Assembly: GCF_023898315.1 (NCBI RefSeq) | Contig: NC_064618.1 | Location: 191,509,548 to 191,573,547 of the forward strand | Direction: 5' to 3' | DNA length: 64,000 nucleotides | Origin: Schistocerca nitens | Lineage: Eukaryota; Arthropoda; Insecta; Orthoptera; Acrididae | Part shown: positions 11,250 to 23,499 of the stretch, piece by piece | How positions within the stretch are numbered: the stretch's first letter is position 1 | Layout: each line of letters starts with the position of its first letter | The notes under the pieces: generated by a model | What the model was told of the DNA's origin: nothing | Database searches by the model: none | The model's input: only the letters and a program-made list of their open reading frames with translations | Made by a program: the position numbers and the translations under genes

Positions 11250-12391
11250 TGAGAGTGACTCGTTTCTTGGGGTGGTTGGATGCTTTCTTTGTTGGCTATC
11301 CTTGGACGTCTCGTTTTTCCAGCGCCGAAGTGGAACGCTCCTCAGAAACTGGTGTCGCTTTCGTGTTGCTATAGATCTGTTGGCTTAAGGTACTACCTAT
11401 TTCCTTCGCTTTTTGTCGGAGTGTGGGAGCTGTCTCCTCTGCACCTTTGCGTGCCAGCCAGCGTTTCTTATTTGTCTTTGGAGAATTGCCTCACGACGGA
11501 CTTTCTTCAGTATCCAAGTTAGTGTCACTTTCCTGCAAGGTGTGTCGGTCTTCAACTTCCGGCGGATCTGCTGCCTTTCCAGTTGCAGGTGCCTGTTTCG
11601 GTGGAACTTCAACTGTATCTGTAGATTGGCGGGACTCTTGTAGGTCTTCAGCTATGGCGGCACTGACGCCCATCGGAATTTCAGTGTCTGGAGAATTTCT
11701 ATTTGCACACGATTCAGGGGCTGAGGAAAGCAGTCGGCCGTTCGCGTGCAACGGCGGCGTGGCAGTGTTGTCATCGCCGGTGGCCTGGCGGCCTCGCCGG
11801 CCGGCAGCTGTGCAACGCGCCGCTGTATACATTCTGCGCGAACGTGCCCAGGCTTGTTACAGGCGGCACAGGTTCGCGGTTGGTCGTCATTAATTACAAT
11901 CCCTCTATATCCGCAGACATTGATGTACGACGGGATGTGTTTTTGTAACTCTACTCGAAGCTGCCGTACGCCATTTAGAACTGGGAATTTATGCGCGCTT
12001 GACCATTTCTCGGCAAAGTTGCTGAGCTCTTTCCCGAAGGGTGAAATTACAGCATTAATTTGGTCCGTTGTAGTCTCAAAAGGGAACTCGAAGATTCGAA
12101 TTGTGCGAATGCCAAAACCAGCATGTGCAACGGTGACTTCACCTACGTTTCCATCTGAGTGCTTAAATTTCATGACACCTCCGGAAGACTCAATTATTTT
12201 CTCGCACAACTCGGAACTACGATTTTAACAAACACGACACAAGCTACAATCGACAGGGGGATCCCAATTACATCATTAAAGGAGAGCTTCACATCATCTT
12301 CTAAGCAATTTTCTACTTCAAACGACTTGGGTCTGGCATATCGAGGATCAAAGGTAAGTTTCAACGTATCTTTTCGACTTGGTTGAGCCAT
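11250..12391 (-). pseudogene. LINE ORF1, gag-like with CCHC zinc knuckle
   Basis: ORF1 of the LINE. The N-terminus starts MAQPSRKDTLKLTFDPRY at 12391. A -1-type frame change near 12210 moves the reading into the frame at 11652-12209 (region VRQLRVELQKHIPSYINVC). That frame contains a zinc knuckle, CAACNKPGHVRAEC, of the form C-x2-C-x4-H-x4-C, typical of nucleic-acid-binding ORF1/gag proteins. A Pro/Ala/Ser/Thr-rich tail continues in another frame to about 11490. The product would coat the element RNA. The C-terminal limit is uncertain. Confidence 0.75.
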
Positions 12392-12545
12392 CACTGCATG
12401 CTACTCATTACTTCTCGAAGTGTTCTATAAACAGAGTTTTAAGCCGCAGCAAGCGCAAGACTTACCACGCGGAAGCACAGACGGCGCAGCGCACACCACA
12501 CTACGTCCTACCTCCACGCCGTCTGCCGGCGATCTGGTCCATCTG

Positions 12546-13680
12546 ACAAGGGAACCTCCCCATCGCACCCCCCTCAGATTTAGTTATAAGTTGGCACAGT
12601 GGATAGACTTTGAAAAACTGAACACAGATCAATCGAGAAAACAGGAAGAAGTTGTGTGGAACTATGAAAAAAATAAGCAAATCATACAAACTGAGTAGTC
12701 CATGTGCAACATAGGCAACATCAAGGACAGTGTGCGCTCAGGAGCGCTGTGGTCCCGTGGTTAGCGTGAGCAGCTGCGGAACGAGAGACCCTTGGTTCAA
12801 GTCTTCCCTCGAGTGAAAAGTTTACTTTCTTTATTTTCGCATAGTTATGATCTGTCCGTTCGTTCATTGACGTCTCTGTTCACTGTAAATAAGTTTAGTA
12901 TCTGTGTTTTGCTACCCCACCGCAAAACCGTGCGATTAGTAGACGAAAGGACGTGCCTCTCCAATGGGAACCGATAACATTTCCTCCACAGGAAAACACG
13001 TCTGATATATTCTATACGGCACTGGTGACGACATGTGCGTCACATGACAGGAATATGTTGTCGACCCACCTAACTTGTGCACTTGGCGAATGGGTAAAAA
13101 GATTCCTCTACCTTGTCCGATGTAGGTTTTCATGTGGATGTGATAATCACTCCCAAAAAAGTGATGAAAACGTAAGAGTTTGTCACATAAACTCCAACAA
13201 ATGAATGCAACAGTTTCACAGTCGCACAGTTTTCCCTGTGCTCTGTCAAAACATATGTTTTTAACGTTTTCAAATTTTTCCGTGTGTAGATCGTCAAATC
13301 CTGCATATGTCCCAGAAAATCTGAACATGTCCTGGAATTTTGGAGAGCGAAGTTGATTATGTGTGAATGCCCGAACTTTGATAATTATCTGAAAATAAAA
13401 AATTAAACTTTTCACTGGAGGGCAGACTAGAACCAAGGAACTATCGTTCAGCAGCTGCTCACGCTAACCACGGGACCACGGCGCTCCTGAGCTCAGACTC
13501 ATTGATGTTGCCTATGTTGCACATGGACTACTCAGTTTGTATATTTTGCTTATTTTTTTCTTAGTTTCACACAACTTCTTCCTGTTTTCTCGAGCGATCT
13601 GTGTTCAGTTTTTCAAGGCCTATCCACTGTGCCAACTTATAACTAAATCTGAGGGGGGTGGGATGGGGAGGTTCCCTTGT
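12546..13680. mobile_element. Foldback (long terminal inverted repeat) element, ~1135 bp
   Basis: The left end starts ACAAGGGAACCTCCCCATCG at 12546, and the right end gives the same on the other strand from 13680. The inverted repeats run about 300 bp (12546-12850 and 13378-13680) with scattered mismatches. The ~530-bp centre is unique and has no transposase that I can recognise. Within each arm lies a tRNA-like stretch (GTCCCGTGGTTAGCGTGAGC, then CTTGGTTCAAGTC). No clear target duplication was found. It could be a non-autonomous DNA transposon or an inverted pair of tRNA-derived repeats fused at their tails. Confidence 0.85.
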
Positions 13681-13908
13681 GAGCCTCCGAGGCGACAGAG
13701 GGCAGTGCGACTCCAGGGATTTACCCATTGCACGTTCCCCGTGAGACCACATTCCCAACTTAATGTCCACGCACTACATTCGTAGTGTCCCTGCCCATTA
13801 CACTCATTACTCGAGGCAGACAATCTTACCGGGTCCCGTAAGAGTTCGGGCAATGCGTGTGTATCCAGCACAGACGAAGAAGGTCAGTGGCCGGTTAGCC
13901 ATAACTAT

Positions 13909-13942
13909 ATGAAGATGGTATCTGTTCTTTCGGACATGTCCG
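13909..13942 (+). repeat. Direct copy of the 6314-6347 palindrome arm
   Basis: Thirty-four bases starting ATGAAGATGGTATCTGTTCT are identical to 6314-6347. Here only one palindrome arm plus its centre is present, and it runs directly into the 3' half of a tRNA-like head. Confidence 0.95.
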
Positions 13943-14045
13943 GGTTCGAGTCCCGGTCAAGGCACATATTCTCAACTGTCCCCGTTGATTTATATCAACC
14001 ATTGTCGACAGATTAGAGTCTTGATTTAATTATCATTTCAGATGA
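13941..14045 (+). repeat. Family C SINE, head replaced by palindrome arm
   Basis: Plus-strand copy starting at the B box (GGGTTCGAGTCCC) and running to TTTAATTATCATTTCA. It matches the reverse complement of 6384-6485. The normal 5' tRNA half is absent, and the palindrome arm sits in its place. Confidence 0.7.
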
Positions 14046-15760
14046 AAGATTACGTCGGTTAACTGACAGACTCTGCCGTATACAGGGCGATACGGGACAA
14101 TTCCTTGCGAACGTACAGTCAGCATTACCCACTGGGTTAGGATACCATAAAATCGAGAAGGGTTTAATACGGAAACACCTTGTAAAGAGGTCTGACTTTT
14201 CCCAGACCAATCGAATTGTTTGAATTAAAAAATTTGGATCGAACAGTTCCAAGACAGACTTCAGAGGTCACGATCTACAGGTTACAAAATATATTTCATA
14301 CACGCTGATTTATGGGAAGAAGCAGCAGCCACGATGAGAATAACCGTGGCTCAATACTGAACTTATGAAAAATTCAAACAGGCATTTTTACATGAGCCTA
14401 GGCACAATATATTCTGAACTGTATAGAATGAGCCTCATGCTGAATCACAGTATTGCAACCCGATTCAGTACTATAAACACAAACCAATTCTTGGATCACG
14501 AATTCAGCAGAGTGAATTAGTATAAATCTACCATGCAAAATTACCTAACCGAAAACTTAAGGATTTTACGCTTTCGGGTTGAGAAATGAATGATATCATT
14601 GGGTTCCTACATTTATTGGATGAACTTGGATATGACTGCAGAGCAACAGTTAGTGAACTGGTACACATTGTTCAAATCCGCCACGGGCAGGTGCAACATA
14701 TACCACGTAACGCAAACTGGCGAGCAAGGCACCCACCCTCCAAGCAATGAAATAAGTGGCATAGGAACAATCCTCATGAATAATGGACGCCACCGAATCG
14801 AACAGATGACAGACGACATCGCAGAGAATACGATGGCCAATGAAGACAGGGCGCAGGAATTCAGCTGCGCGAGGAAATCAGCGTCAAAATGACAGAGAGA
14901 CAAATGCTTGGGGTTATTAACTAGTGGTCGAGGTTCTGATATCAGTGTTTGACGGCATACAACTTCCCAGACATAGAGACAACCCTTATGAATCATGGGC
15001 GCCACCGAATCGAACAAATCACAGACAGCATCGCCGGGGATGGGATGAACTGAAAAGGAATCTGTTAGAAGATGTGGCCCAGTTCGACAGCCGAATAGAG
15101 TATATCACATATCCTGTAAGTGATGTGACGCGGACGACGTAACAGTGTCGTGTATTCAGGACTCAAGCAATTGAGTCTCGTACTTGATAAAGAAGCGTAT
15201 GAAATAAGCAGCAAAGAAAAGTGGTGGCCAACGTTCAGAACGCATGGAATCAGAGTACAACGCGTAGTACATGGTAAATCGGTGGAAGTTAATTTTCTAG
15301 TTACACGTAAGCTGGAAGTGAAGAAAATTATAGGGCTCATCTTTTTGAAATTTTGCAGAATGGTGATGTACCTGAAGAAGGTATGTCCATTGGTACATCT
15401 AAACGAGAGAGAAATCAGTTAAGGCCGTCTGACCAACAAGAATATTAAAAAATTAGAGATCGTACTCAGTATCGTAGGGAGAGTATCACTAGGAAACGAG
15501 GACGGACAGTTAATGGAAACAGAGGAGGAGGAATTAAGCAAAGAAGAAGAGAGCAAGCAGCCTCTTTCGTCAGAAGATCTGAGGAAAGGAGGTGATGACA
15601 GGATAGAAGTGAATGCATCAAGTTCTGAAGGATGCTGCAGAGATGATGACGAATGGGAAGATGTTCGGTCTTCGAAGATGAAGGCCGAACATCCAATTAC
15701 TTATGATGGGAAAACTTTTGATGTATTCCTCCATACAAGAAAGTGAAAAGATGAAACATT
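14046..15760 (+). mobile_element. Possible gag/protease relic, part 2
   Basis: From 14046 the plus strand reads about 58 codons (DERLRRLTDRLCRIQGDTGQ...) before a stop, then broken frames. Near 15260-15350 the translation VEVNFLVTRKLEVKKIIGL is faintly like the C-terminal part of a retropepsin (hydrophobic strand then I-[IL]-G-x-x-F-L). An acidic stretch follows to 15745. A 70-bp segment is present twice (about 14768-14837 and 14982-15053). No RT, integrase or LTR was recognised. It may be the continuation of 5399-6318. Confidence 0.3.
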
Positions 15761-15769
15761 AGATTTACT

Positions 15770-16380
15770 GGAAGAAGGTAACGGTTCGAGACACGTGAAT
15801 CAGAGATGTGTTTGAATGCGTGAACGGAGAACTGGTGATAAAACCCAGGCAGAAGAGTTGAGTGACGGACATGGGAAATCCGACGGTTCTGATGCTGCAA
15901 ACAGGGCAGAAACGACGTGGATGAACTATGGGGCATCTTGTTCGATTTAAAACTAGAGCTTAGTCAGTAAGCACTGGAATTAGGATAATATCGGTTACGA
16001 TCGGCTTGTGACGGAAACTTTTACATCTGCAGACAACTCAATCCTCTTCTGTCTTGAAACATTTGCTCTCTACCCTTCAGGCCAAAATTTCTGATAAGCC
16101 AATCTAAATGAATATCTCAAATTCTTCTGGTGGCAAATCTCGCAGTAAAAATTCTGCGCTCGTAGTGCAAAATAGTCTCCTTCTTCGGGAAGTAGAGAGT
16201 GCCAAAGAAGGGTAAGTCTCCGTTCCCACAATTCGTGAACTCAGACAAGTCGTAACCCATTTTTAATTTCCCTACTATACTCCATGTGGACTGCGATTTA
16301 AATATCGTCCCAGCGAGGCGTCAGTAAGCTTCGAAACCTGTCCTAACGGTGAAGCTTTGCTCTTCCCACATTACGAAGCG
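15770..16380. other. No gene seen
   Basis: No supportable coding or RNA feature on either strand. Confidence 0.4.
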
Positions 16381-16522
16381 ATCTTATCTTGCCAAGGCAC
16401 TCAGAGACACATGCTTTTACCGCCTGCTAACCGGACGATGCCGCCCTGTATGAGCCATCTTCTCTTGCCAAGGCACCTAGAACAGCATGCTTTTACCGAC
16501 TGCTAATCGGAAGATGTCGCCC
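16381..16522. repeat. Two imperfect tandem units, period 76
   Basis: The unit at 16381-16446 (ATCTTATCTTGCCAAGGCAC ... GATGCCGCCC) is repeated at 16457-16522 (ATCTTCTCTTGCCAAGGCAC ... GATGTCGCCC) with about ten differences and a 2-bp length change inside. Function unknown. Confidence 0.85.
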
Positions 16523-16904
16523 ACTTTGTCAGTAGCTGTTTGGAGACGTTGTATGCAAAACATTTCAGCCATGGGGAAGTGCGGGGGATAGAACATGCTA
16601 GGTGAGGCGCCGTCAGTTCGAGGAAACGTTAATCCTCTCCGCCGGCCCTCTTGGAGGTCCGTGGCGAAGCAGCTCCGGCCCTCGCCTACACAGTGATTTT
16701 GGGTGGCCTGTCCCCCGGACACTAACCTGGTCTCCCACCTCGTATTAACGGCGTACCCTGGACTCTGCTCCGCTGTTTTGTCCTGTTACTACACAGAGAT
16801 TCCGTACAGCAAGACGTATTAATATTATGAAAGGGAAATCTCAGTAGACATTGCACGTGCCCCTTCACAGTCAAGTACTCCATTGTGTGTTCGTTACATT
16901 CGTG

Positions 16905-19680
16905 TTTTCTTTTTTGATAGCCATCAGTCTTCTGACTACCCCGATGCGACCAGCCACGAATTCCTCTCCTGTGCCAACCTTTTCATCTCGGAGTAGCACT
17001 TGCAAACTACGTCCTCAATTATTTGCTGTATACCAATCTCTGTCCTCCTGTAGCGCTTTTGCCTTCTACAGCACTCTCTAGTACCATGGAAGTCATTCCC
17101 CAATGTCTTCACAGGTGGCCCAATCATACTGACCCTTCTCCATATCAGTATTTTCCACATATTCTTTAACAGATTTTGTGCAGAACCTCCTCATTCCTTG
17201 TGTTATCAGTACACCTAATTTTCGACATTCGTCTTTAGCACCAAATCTCAAATTCTTCGTTTCCCTTCTTGACCGGTTTTCCCACAGTCTATGTTTCACT
17301 GCCATATAATGCTTTCTACAGACGAACAGTCTCGGAAATTTCTTCCGCAAATTAAGGCCTATGTTTGATATTAGTAGACTTCTCTTGGCCAGGAATGCCC
17401 TTTCTGTAAGGGCAACTTTAATTTGGATGTTTTCCTTCCTCGTCCGTAATTAGTTATTTTGCTACCTATGTAGCAGAATTCCTTAACTTCATCTACTTCG
17501 TGACCATCAATCCCGATGTTAGTTTTCTCGCTGTTCTCATTTCTGGTACTTCTCATTACATTCGTCTTTCTTCGATTTACTGTTGATTCATACTCGGTAC
17601 TCATTAGACTGTTCACTCCATTCGGCGAATCATGTAATTTTTCTTCGCTTTTAGTGAGAAGCAATATCGTCAGCGAACCATATCATTGACATCCTTTCAT
17701 CTTGAATTTTAATTCCACTCCTGAAGCTTTCTTTTATTTCCATCATTGCTTCTTCGATGTACAGACTGAATAGCAGGGGCGAAAGAGAACATCCCTGTCT
17801 TACACCCTTTTCTATGTGAGAACTTCGTTCTTGGTCGTCCACTCTTATTATTCCTTCTTGGCTCCAGTACATATTGTATATCACCCGTCTAATCACAATT
17901 TTTCCCAGAATTTCGAACATCTTGCACCATTCTAGACCATCGAACGCTTTTTCCAGGTCAACAAATCGTATGAACTTGTCTTTATTTTTCTTTTGTCTTG
18001 CCCCTCTGGAGCCTTTACCTTTCCTAAAGCCAAACTTATTGCCATCTAACAAATTCTCAACTTTCTTTGCCATTCTTCTGTATATTATTCCTGTCAGCGA
18101 CTTGGATATAGGAGCTATTAAGCTGACTGCGATAATTTTCGCATTTGTCAGTTCTTGCGGTCTTTGGAATCGTGTGGATGATATTTTTTCCCATAGTCAG
18201 ATGGTGTAGCGCCAGACACATACATATGTACACCGACTTGAATAGTCGTTTTTGGGCCACTCCCAACACTGATTTTAGAACTTCTTATGGAATTTTATCT
18301 ATGCGTTCTGCCTTATTTGATCTTACGTACTCCAAAGCCCCCATAAATTCTGATTGTAATACTTATTCCCCTACTCATTCTAAATCGACTCCTGTTTCGT
18401 TTTCTATTACATCAGACAAATGTACCCCCTCATAGAGAATATCAATGTACTTTTTCCACTTTTCCGCTTTCTCCTCTGCATTTAAAAGTGGAACTCCCGT
18501 TGCACTCTTAATGTTACCATCCTTGTTTTTAATTTCTCCGAAGGTAGTTTTGAGTTTCCTGTATGTTGAGTCAGTCTTTCCGACAGTCAGTTCTTTTTCG
18601 ATTCCTTCAAATTTTTCATGCAGCCATTTGTCTTAGCTTCCTTGTACCTCCTATTTCTTTCGTTTCTCAGCGACTTGTGTTTCTGTATTCCTGAGTTTCC
18701 CTGAACATTTTTGTACTTCCTTCTTTATTCGATCAACTGAAGTATTTCTTCTATTACCCATAGTTTCTTTGCCGTTACCTTCCTTGTACCTATATTCTTC
18801 ATTCCAGATTCTGTGGTGGTCATTTTTAGAGATGTCCATCTTCTTCAACTGAACTGCCTACTGAGCTAATCTTTATCTCTGTATATATAGCTGTAGAGAA
18901 CTTTAAGCGTATCTCGTCATTCCTCAGTTCTTCCATATCCCACTTACTATCTAATATCTTAAACTTCAGGCTGCTCTTCGTCTCTACTACGTTGTGACCT
19001 GAGACTATATCTGCTCCTGGGTAAGCCTGACAATCCAGTATCTGATTTCGGAATCCCTATCTGACCTTGATATAAGCTACCTGAAATCTTCCGGTATCAC
19101 TCTGCCTTTTCGAAGTGTACCTCCTCCTCTTGTCATTCTTGAACAGATTATTCCCTATTACCGGCTGAAATATATTGTGGAACTCAATTAGTCTCTCTCC
19201 TCTCTCATACCTTGTCCCAAGCCCATATTCTCCTTAAATGTTTCTTCTGCTCCTTCCCCTGCAATTGCATTCCAGTCCCCCATGACTATTACATTTTCAT
19301 CTCCCTTTACGTACTGTATAACCTCTTCAATATCCTCATATACTTTCTCCATCTCTTCATCTTCAGCTTCCGACGTCGGCTTATATACCGGAACTTTCGT
19401 TGTCTGTGTCGGTTTGCTGTCGATTCTGATAAGAACAACCCTATCACTGAACTGTTCACTTAACAAACTCTCTGCCCACCTTCCTGTTCATAGCGAATCG
19501 CACTCAAGTTACATCATTTACTGCTGGTGTTGATGTCACCGTATACTCTTCTAACTAGAAATGCTTGTCTTCTTCCATTCCACGTCACTGACGCCTACTA
19601 TACCTGGCTTGAGCCTTTAGTTTTAATTTTTCAGATTTTCTAGCTTCTCTACCACGTTCAAGTTTCTGCGAGACCACACC
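16905..19680 (-). mobile_element. Decayed RTE-type LINE
   Basis: Minus strand. Endonuclease remnant at 19188-19466 contains VPVYKPTSEAEDEE and NVIVMGDWNA, the catalytic GDWN core of RTE-type endonucleases. The reverse transcriptase at 17651-18073 has LEKAFDGLEW (motif A), GVRQGCSLSPLLFSLYI (motif B) and WFADDIA (motif C). The C-terminal part runs through 17371-17664 (FCYIGSKITNYGRG) and 17093-17350. Many stops and frameshifts separate these blocks. The 3' end at 16905-16930 reads CAGAAGACTGATGGCTATCA then a short A run. It would encode one endonuclease-RT polyprotein; it is inactive here. Confidence 0.85.
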
Positions 19681-22600
19681 CCGCCTCGTAGAACGTTATA
19701 GGTTCTTTTGTTATTCAATCATTCTCTCTTGGTTACCTACCCATTGACAGTCTCCCTCCCCCCTCCCCCTCGGCCCTCTCCTGAGAATCGAATGGGGGAA
19801 CTATTCCGGAATCTTTTGGCCCTGGAGACGTGATCGCGATACCTTTTCAGTTACATATAAGAGAAATTAACGACCATCAAGAACTTTTAAATGTTTGGGG
19901 GGGGGGGGGGGGGCTGTGCTATTGGTGTAGGCCGTGTAACGATGTTATTGTTAGCAGGCGAATGACAGAATCGTTCCTTTTGTAGCTTGCATGAAAAACC
20001 TGGAAGATACAAATAAAATGTCCTGTTCAAGCAGCCCGGGGACGTATAGCGTACTAAGCAATGAAAACTAGTGGCTGAACATGAAAAGTGCTCGGTTATT
20101 AACGTCTGCTAACAATGTGCTGTCGACGCCCTTGTTCCAGGAGCGATCCTCTGAAATCACTCCATAGAAAATAAAAATTATATGTATGTGTCACGGTTTT
20201 TATTAGTAAGAATAAAAAGCAAAATGACTAAAACTTCGTATTATATGGAGAAAACATAATTATCATTTACATGATAAACTTTCCAATGAGCTCAGCCGAA
20301 TAGCGTCCATACCTTACGAGAGCGAGACAACGAAAGACAAACCATCAAGAGAAAACAGAACATCCGAAGTACAAAAAGTCACACGACCGAAAATAGTCCA
20401 GGGATTAGGTATGAGGTTTTAGGAGTCGATATACTCAAGTAAATGCCTAAATTTAAAGTAAGAACACTGGTTCACCGTTTACAGGGTAATTTCACAAACA
20501 GTTCGTATATAGAAAATACGATAAAAAAATACAATACGACGGTCACCTGGAGAAAATCCTCATTTGTAACAACGAATATCATGGAAAAGGACGTGTACAG
20601 CCCACAGAGGAAACAAACAACTAAAGAATAATATGGTTCAAAAATAGGGAAGGTAAAGTTGTCTGCTTGGGCACGGAAATAAGTTTACGGAATATGTAGT
20701 TTCATAATAAAGAGATTTTTATTGTTTTGCATTGTCTATCATGTGTTATGATTGTATGTCTTGTGTGTTTCAGAGTGGCCATCCTAGAGTAAGAATGATG
20801 AACCTGCATTTAGAATTCCAGAAAACAAAACCAAAAAATATGTTCGCAAAAAAGAGAGACAATCTGCCGCTAGCAAAGGGAGTACAGTCGCGCACGTTGC
20901 ATGTTTCGTGCTCAGTAGTATGGCGCGCAAAAAGGTAGCCTGCATTTGCATGGTCAGCAGTATACAGGGGATTCCAAAAATTATCGGCCGAAACCTCAAG
21001 AAGAAAAGATATTCTCATGCACTATGTATTAACAGCACGTATACTAACCTGTAACCATAGGTATCCACGTGATGATTGTGGTACTCTCCCAGGTTAGGTT
21101 AAATAAACAGGTTAAAACTGAGTATACACCACTATATACATCACTGGCATTCATATCTACATTGTTCATTTTCGATACAATTTGTCCTTTTTCAAGAGGT
21201 CAGGGAGCCAAAAAGTAATTATAGTGGCTAAAACACTACTTACGTTCTCTGATCAATAACGGTAAGTCTTTATTATTGTAGTTGATGTTAAAAGGGTTGG
21301 TGCGCGTACAGAATTTTCTTTTGTGTTTATTAAGTATCTGCGTGATGCTGTTAGAGGCTAAATAATTAATATGGATGACAAAGAAAGAATCAGATGATGG
21401 GACGGCTGATAAATGGGATGGCTGCTGCGCAGCTCTGGTTAGGCCTCGACCCATTGCCGCAGGGTGGACAAGAGAAGGCAGGACCGCCACTCAGTGTACG
21501 CTGCCGGAGCGCTGTCAGCCTCTGGAAGGGGGCTTATCTGCAATAGATCATGGCGGCCGCGGGAAGGGACCAGCGCTTCCCATTCACAGCTAGAGATTTC
21601 TGTCTGCTAGTCGTGCTATGAATATACCTACTAACAGACAACGTTGAAGCCAAGAAGTTATGCTTCAGAGGTTGACTTACCCGGTTCCACGAAATTAAAT
21701 ATCAGAGAAGTTTTGAGTCGACCAGGGACACCAGCATATATGTGCGAGATTTCTACTGGAACTACAACTCGACGTGTCATATGTTCCCCGCACAAGGACA
21801 TGTTACATCAATGAATAATGTTTATCGTACGGAACACTTATATGAAACTCTTACGTGGGTGTGCACATAACCCATGGAACAACTAACACAAATGTAACCA
21901 TACTGAATTAGCAGACGATATTAATTTCGTTCCCATTACGTGCGTGTCAGGATGAACACTACCTTGCCACTCGCCTTGGAATCAATATTTGTGAGTCAAA
22001 CATGTAGATTACTCGTATTACTTACTAAGACATTTAGGACACTGGTCATAGAGATGGGAGTTTTGAACTTCATGATGACAGATCATAAAAGCGATCAAGT
22101 TTTCATTGTGAGCACGCTATGAACATACATAATAATGACAGCCTGGTGCGTGAAATCCAGATATGCCACAAGTTAACTGATGTAACTCTTAATCTGAGCT
22201 TGTAAACCAAACTGCTCTTCCATGAGAATGGCTATAGAAACCCTGCAGACATCTCATTTCGTAAGTGGAACTATCAGTCAAGGCTATTTGTGTGATGGAT
22301 ACTGTGTTTTGCCCAAGAATAGTGAAGTGTATTAATTTTTTTGTTTATGAACCATTGACCTTGCCATTGGGGGGGGGGGGGGGGAGGCTTGCGTGCCTCA
22401 GCGATACAGATGACCGTACCGTAGGTGCAACCACAACGGAGGGTTATCTGTTGAGAGGCCAGACAAACGTGTGGTTCCTGCAAAGGGGCAGCAGCCTTTT
22501 CAGTAGTTGCAGGGGCAACAGTCTGTATGATTGACTGATCTGGCCTTTTAACAATAACCAAAACGGCCTTGTTGTTCTGGTACTGCGAACGGCTGAAAGC

Positions 22601-22700
22601 AAGGAGAAACTATAGCCGTAATTTTTCCCGAGGGCATGCAACTTTAGTGCATTATTTTTTTTGTTTATGTTTGTGTATTTTCAGGGACATACTTATTTCT
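19681..22700. other. Long stretch without recognisable genes
   Basis: Contains poly-G tracts at 19897-19913 (17 G) and 22369-22384 (16 G), an unplaced GC-rich block at about 21415-21590, and AT-rich DNA. Short frames here have no recognisable domains. Old repeats are likely but cannot be named. Confidence 0.45.
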
Positions 22701-22704
22701 CTTA

Positions 22705-23495
22705 TGTGAATGTTTATGTATTCTTCTGACATTGTAATTCTGTCAGAGACAGCAAAGGACTTGGAAGAGCAGTTGAACGGAATGGACATTCTCTTGAAAG
22801 GAAGATATAAGATGAACATCGACAAAAGCAAAACGAGGATAATGGAATGTAGTCGAATTAAGTCGGATGATGCTGAGGGAATTAGACACTTAAAGTAGTA
22901 AAGGAGTTTTGCTATTTGGGGCGCAAAATAACTGATGATGGTCGAAGCAGAGAAGATATAAAATGTAGACTGGCAATGGCAAGGAAAGCGTTTCTGAAGA
23001 AGAGAAATTTGTAAACATCGACTATAGATTTAAGTGTCAGGAAGTTGTTTCTTAAAATATTTGTATGGAGTGTAGCGATGTATGGAAGTGAAACATGGAC
23101 GATAAATAGTTTTAGACAAGAAGAGAATAGAAGCTTTCGAAATGTGGTGCTACAGAAGAATGCTGAAGATTAGATGGGTAGATCACATTACTAATGAGGA
23201 GGTATTGAATAGAATTGGGGAGAAGAGGAGTTTGTGGCACAACTTGACGAGAAGAAGGGACCGGTTAGTAGGACATGTTCTGAGGCATCAAGGGATCACA
23301 AATTTAGCATTGGAGGGCAGCGTGGATGGTAAAAATCGTAGAGGGAGGCCAAGAGATGAATACACTAAGCAGATTCAGAAGGATGTAGGTTGCAGTAGGT
23401 ACTGGGAGATGAAGAAACTTGCACAGGATAGGGTAGCATGGAGAACTGCATCAAACCAGTCTCAGGACTGAAGACCACAACAACAACAACATGTA
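22705..23495 (+). mobile_element. 5'-truncated RTE-type LINE
   Basis: The copy begins near the RT catalytic box (MYSSDIVILSETAKDLEEQL, where the usual FADD is altered) and continues through FCYLG-like and REDIKCRLAMARKAFLKK segments in shifted frames. It ends with a C-terminal block at 23142-23471 (MWCYRRMLKIRWVDHITNEE ... DRLVGHVLRH ... RRGRPRDEYT). The 3' end is GTCTCAGGACTGAAGACC followed by a short (CAA)n tail at 23475-23490. Truncation at the 5' end is typical of LINE insertion. Confidence 0.88.
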
Positions 23496-23499
23496 TTCT

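Larger units (their letters stand above)
7200..12450 (-). mobile_element. Decayed two-ORF APE-type non-LTR retrotransposon
   Basis: The minus strand carries, 5' to 3', a gag-like ORF1 (from 12391), then ORF2 with an apurinic-type endonuclease, a reverse transcriptase and a C-terminal zinc-binding motif (to 7357). Two main-family SINEs interrupt it (9816-10010 and 11044-11236). The RT phrase with IEPLL followed by AYADD, and the C-terminal Cys/His motif, remind me of the L1/Tx1 group, but the clade call is weak without a tree. Outer boundaries are estimates; no target duplication was found. Confidence 0.85.
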
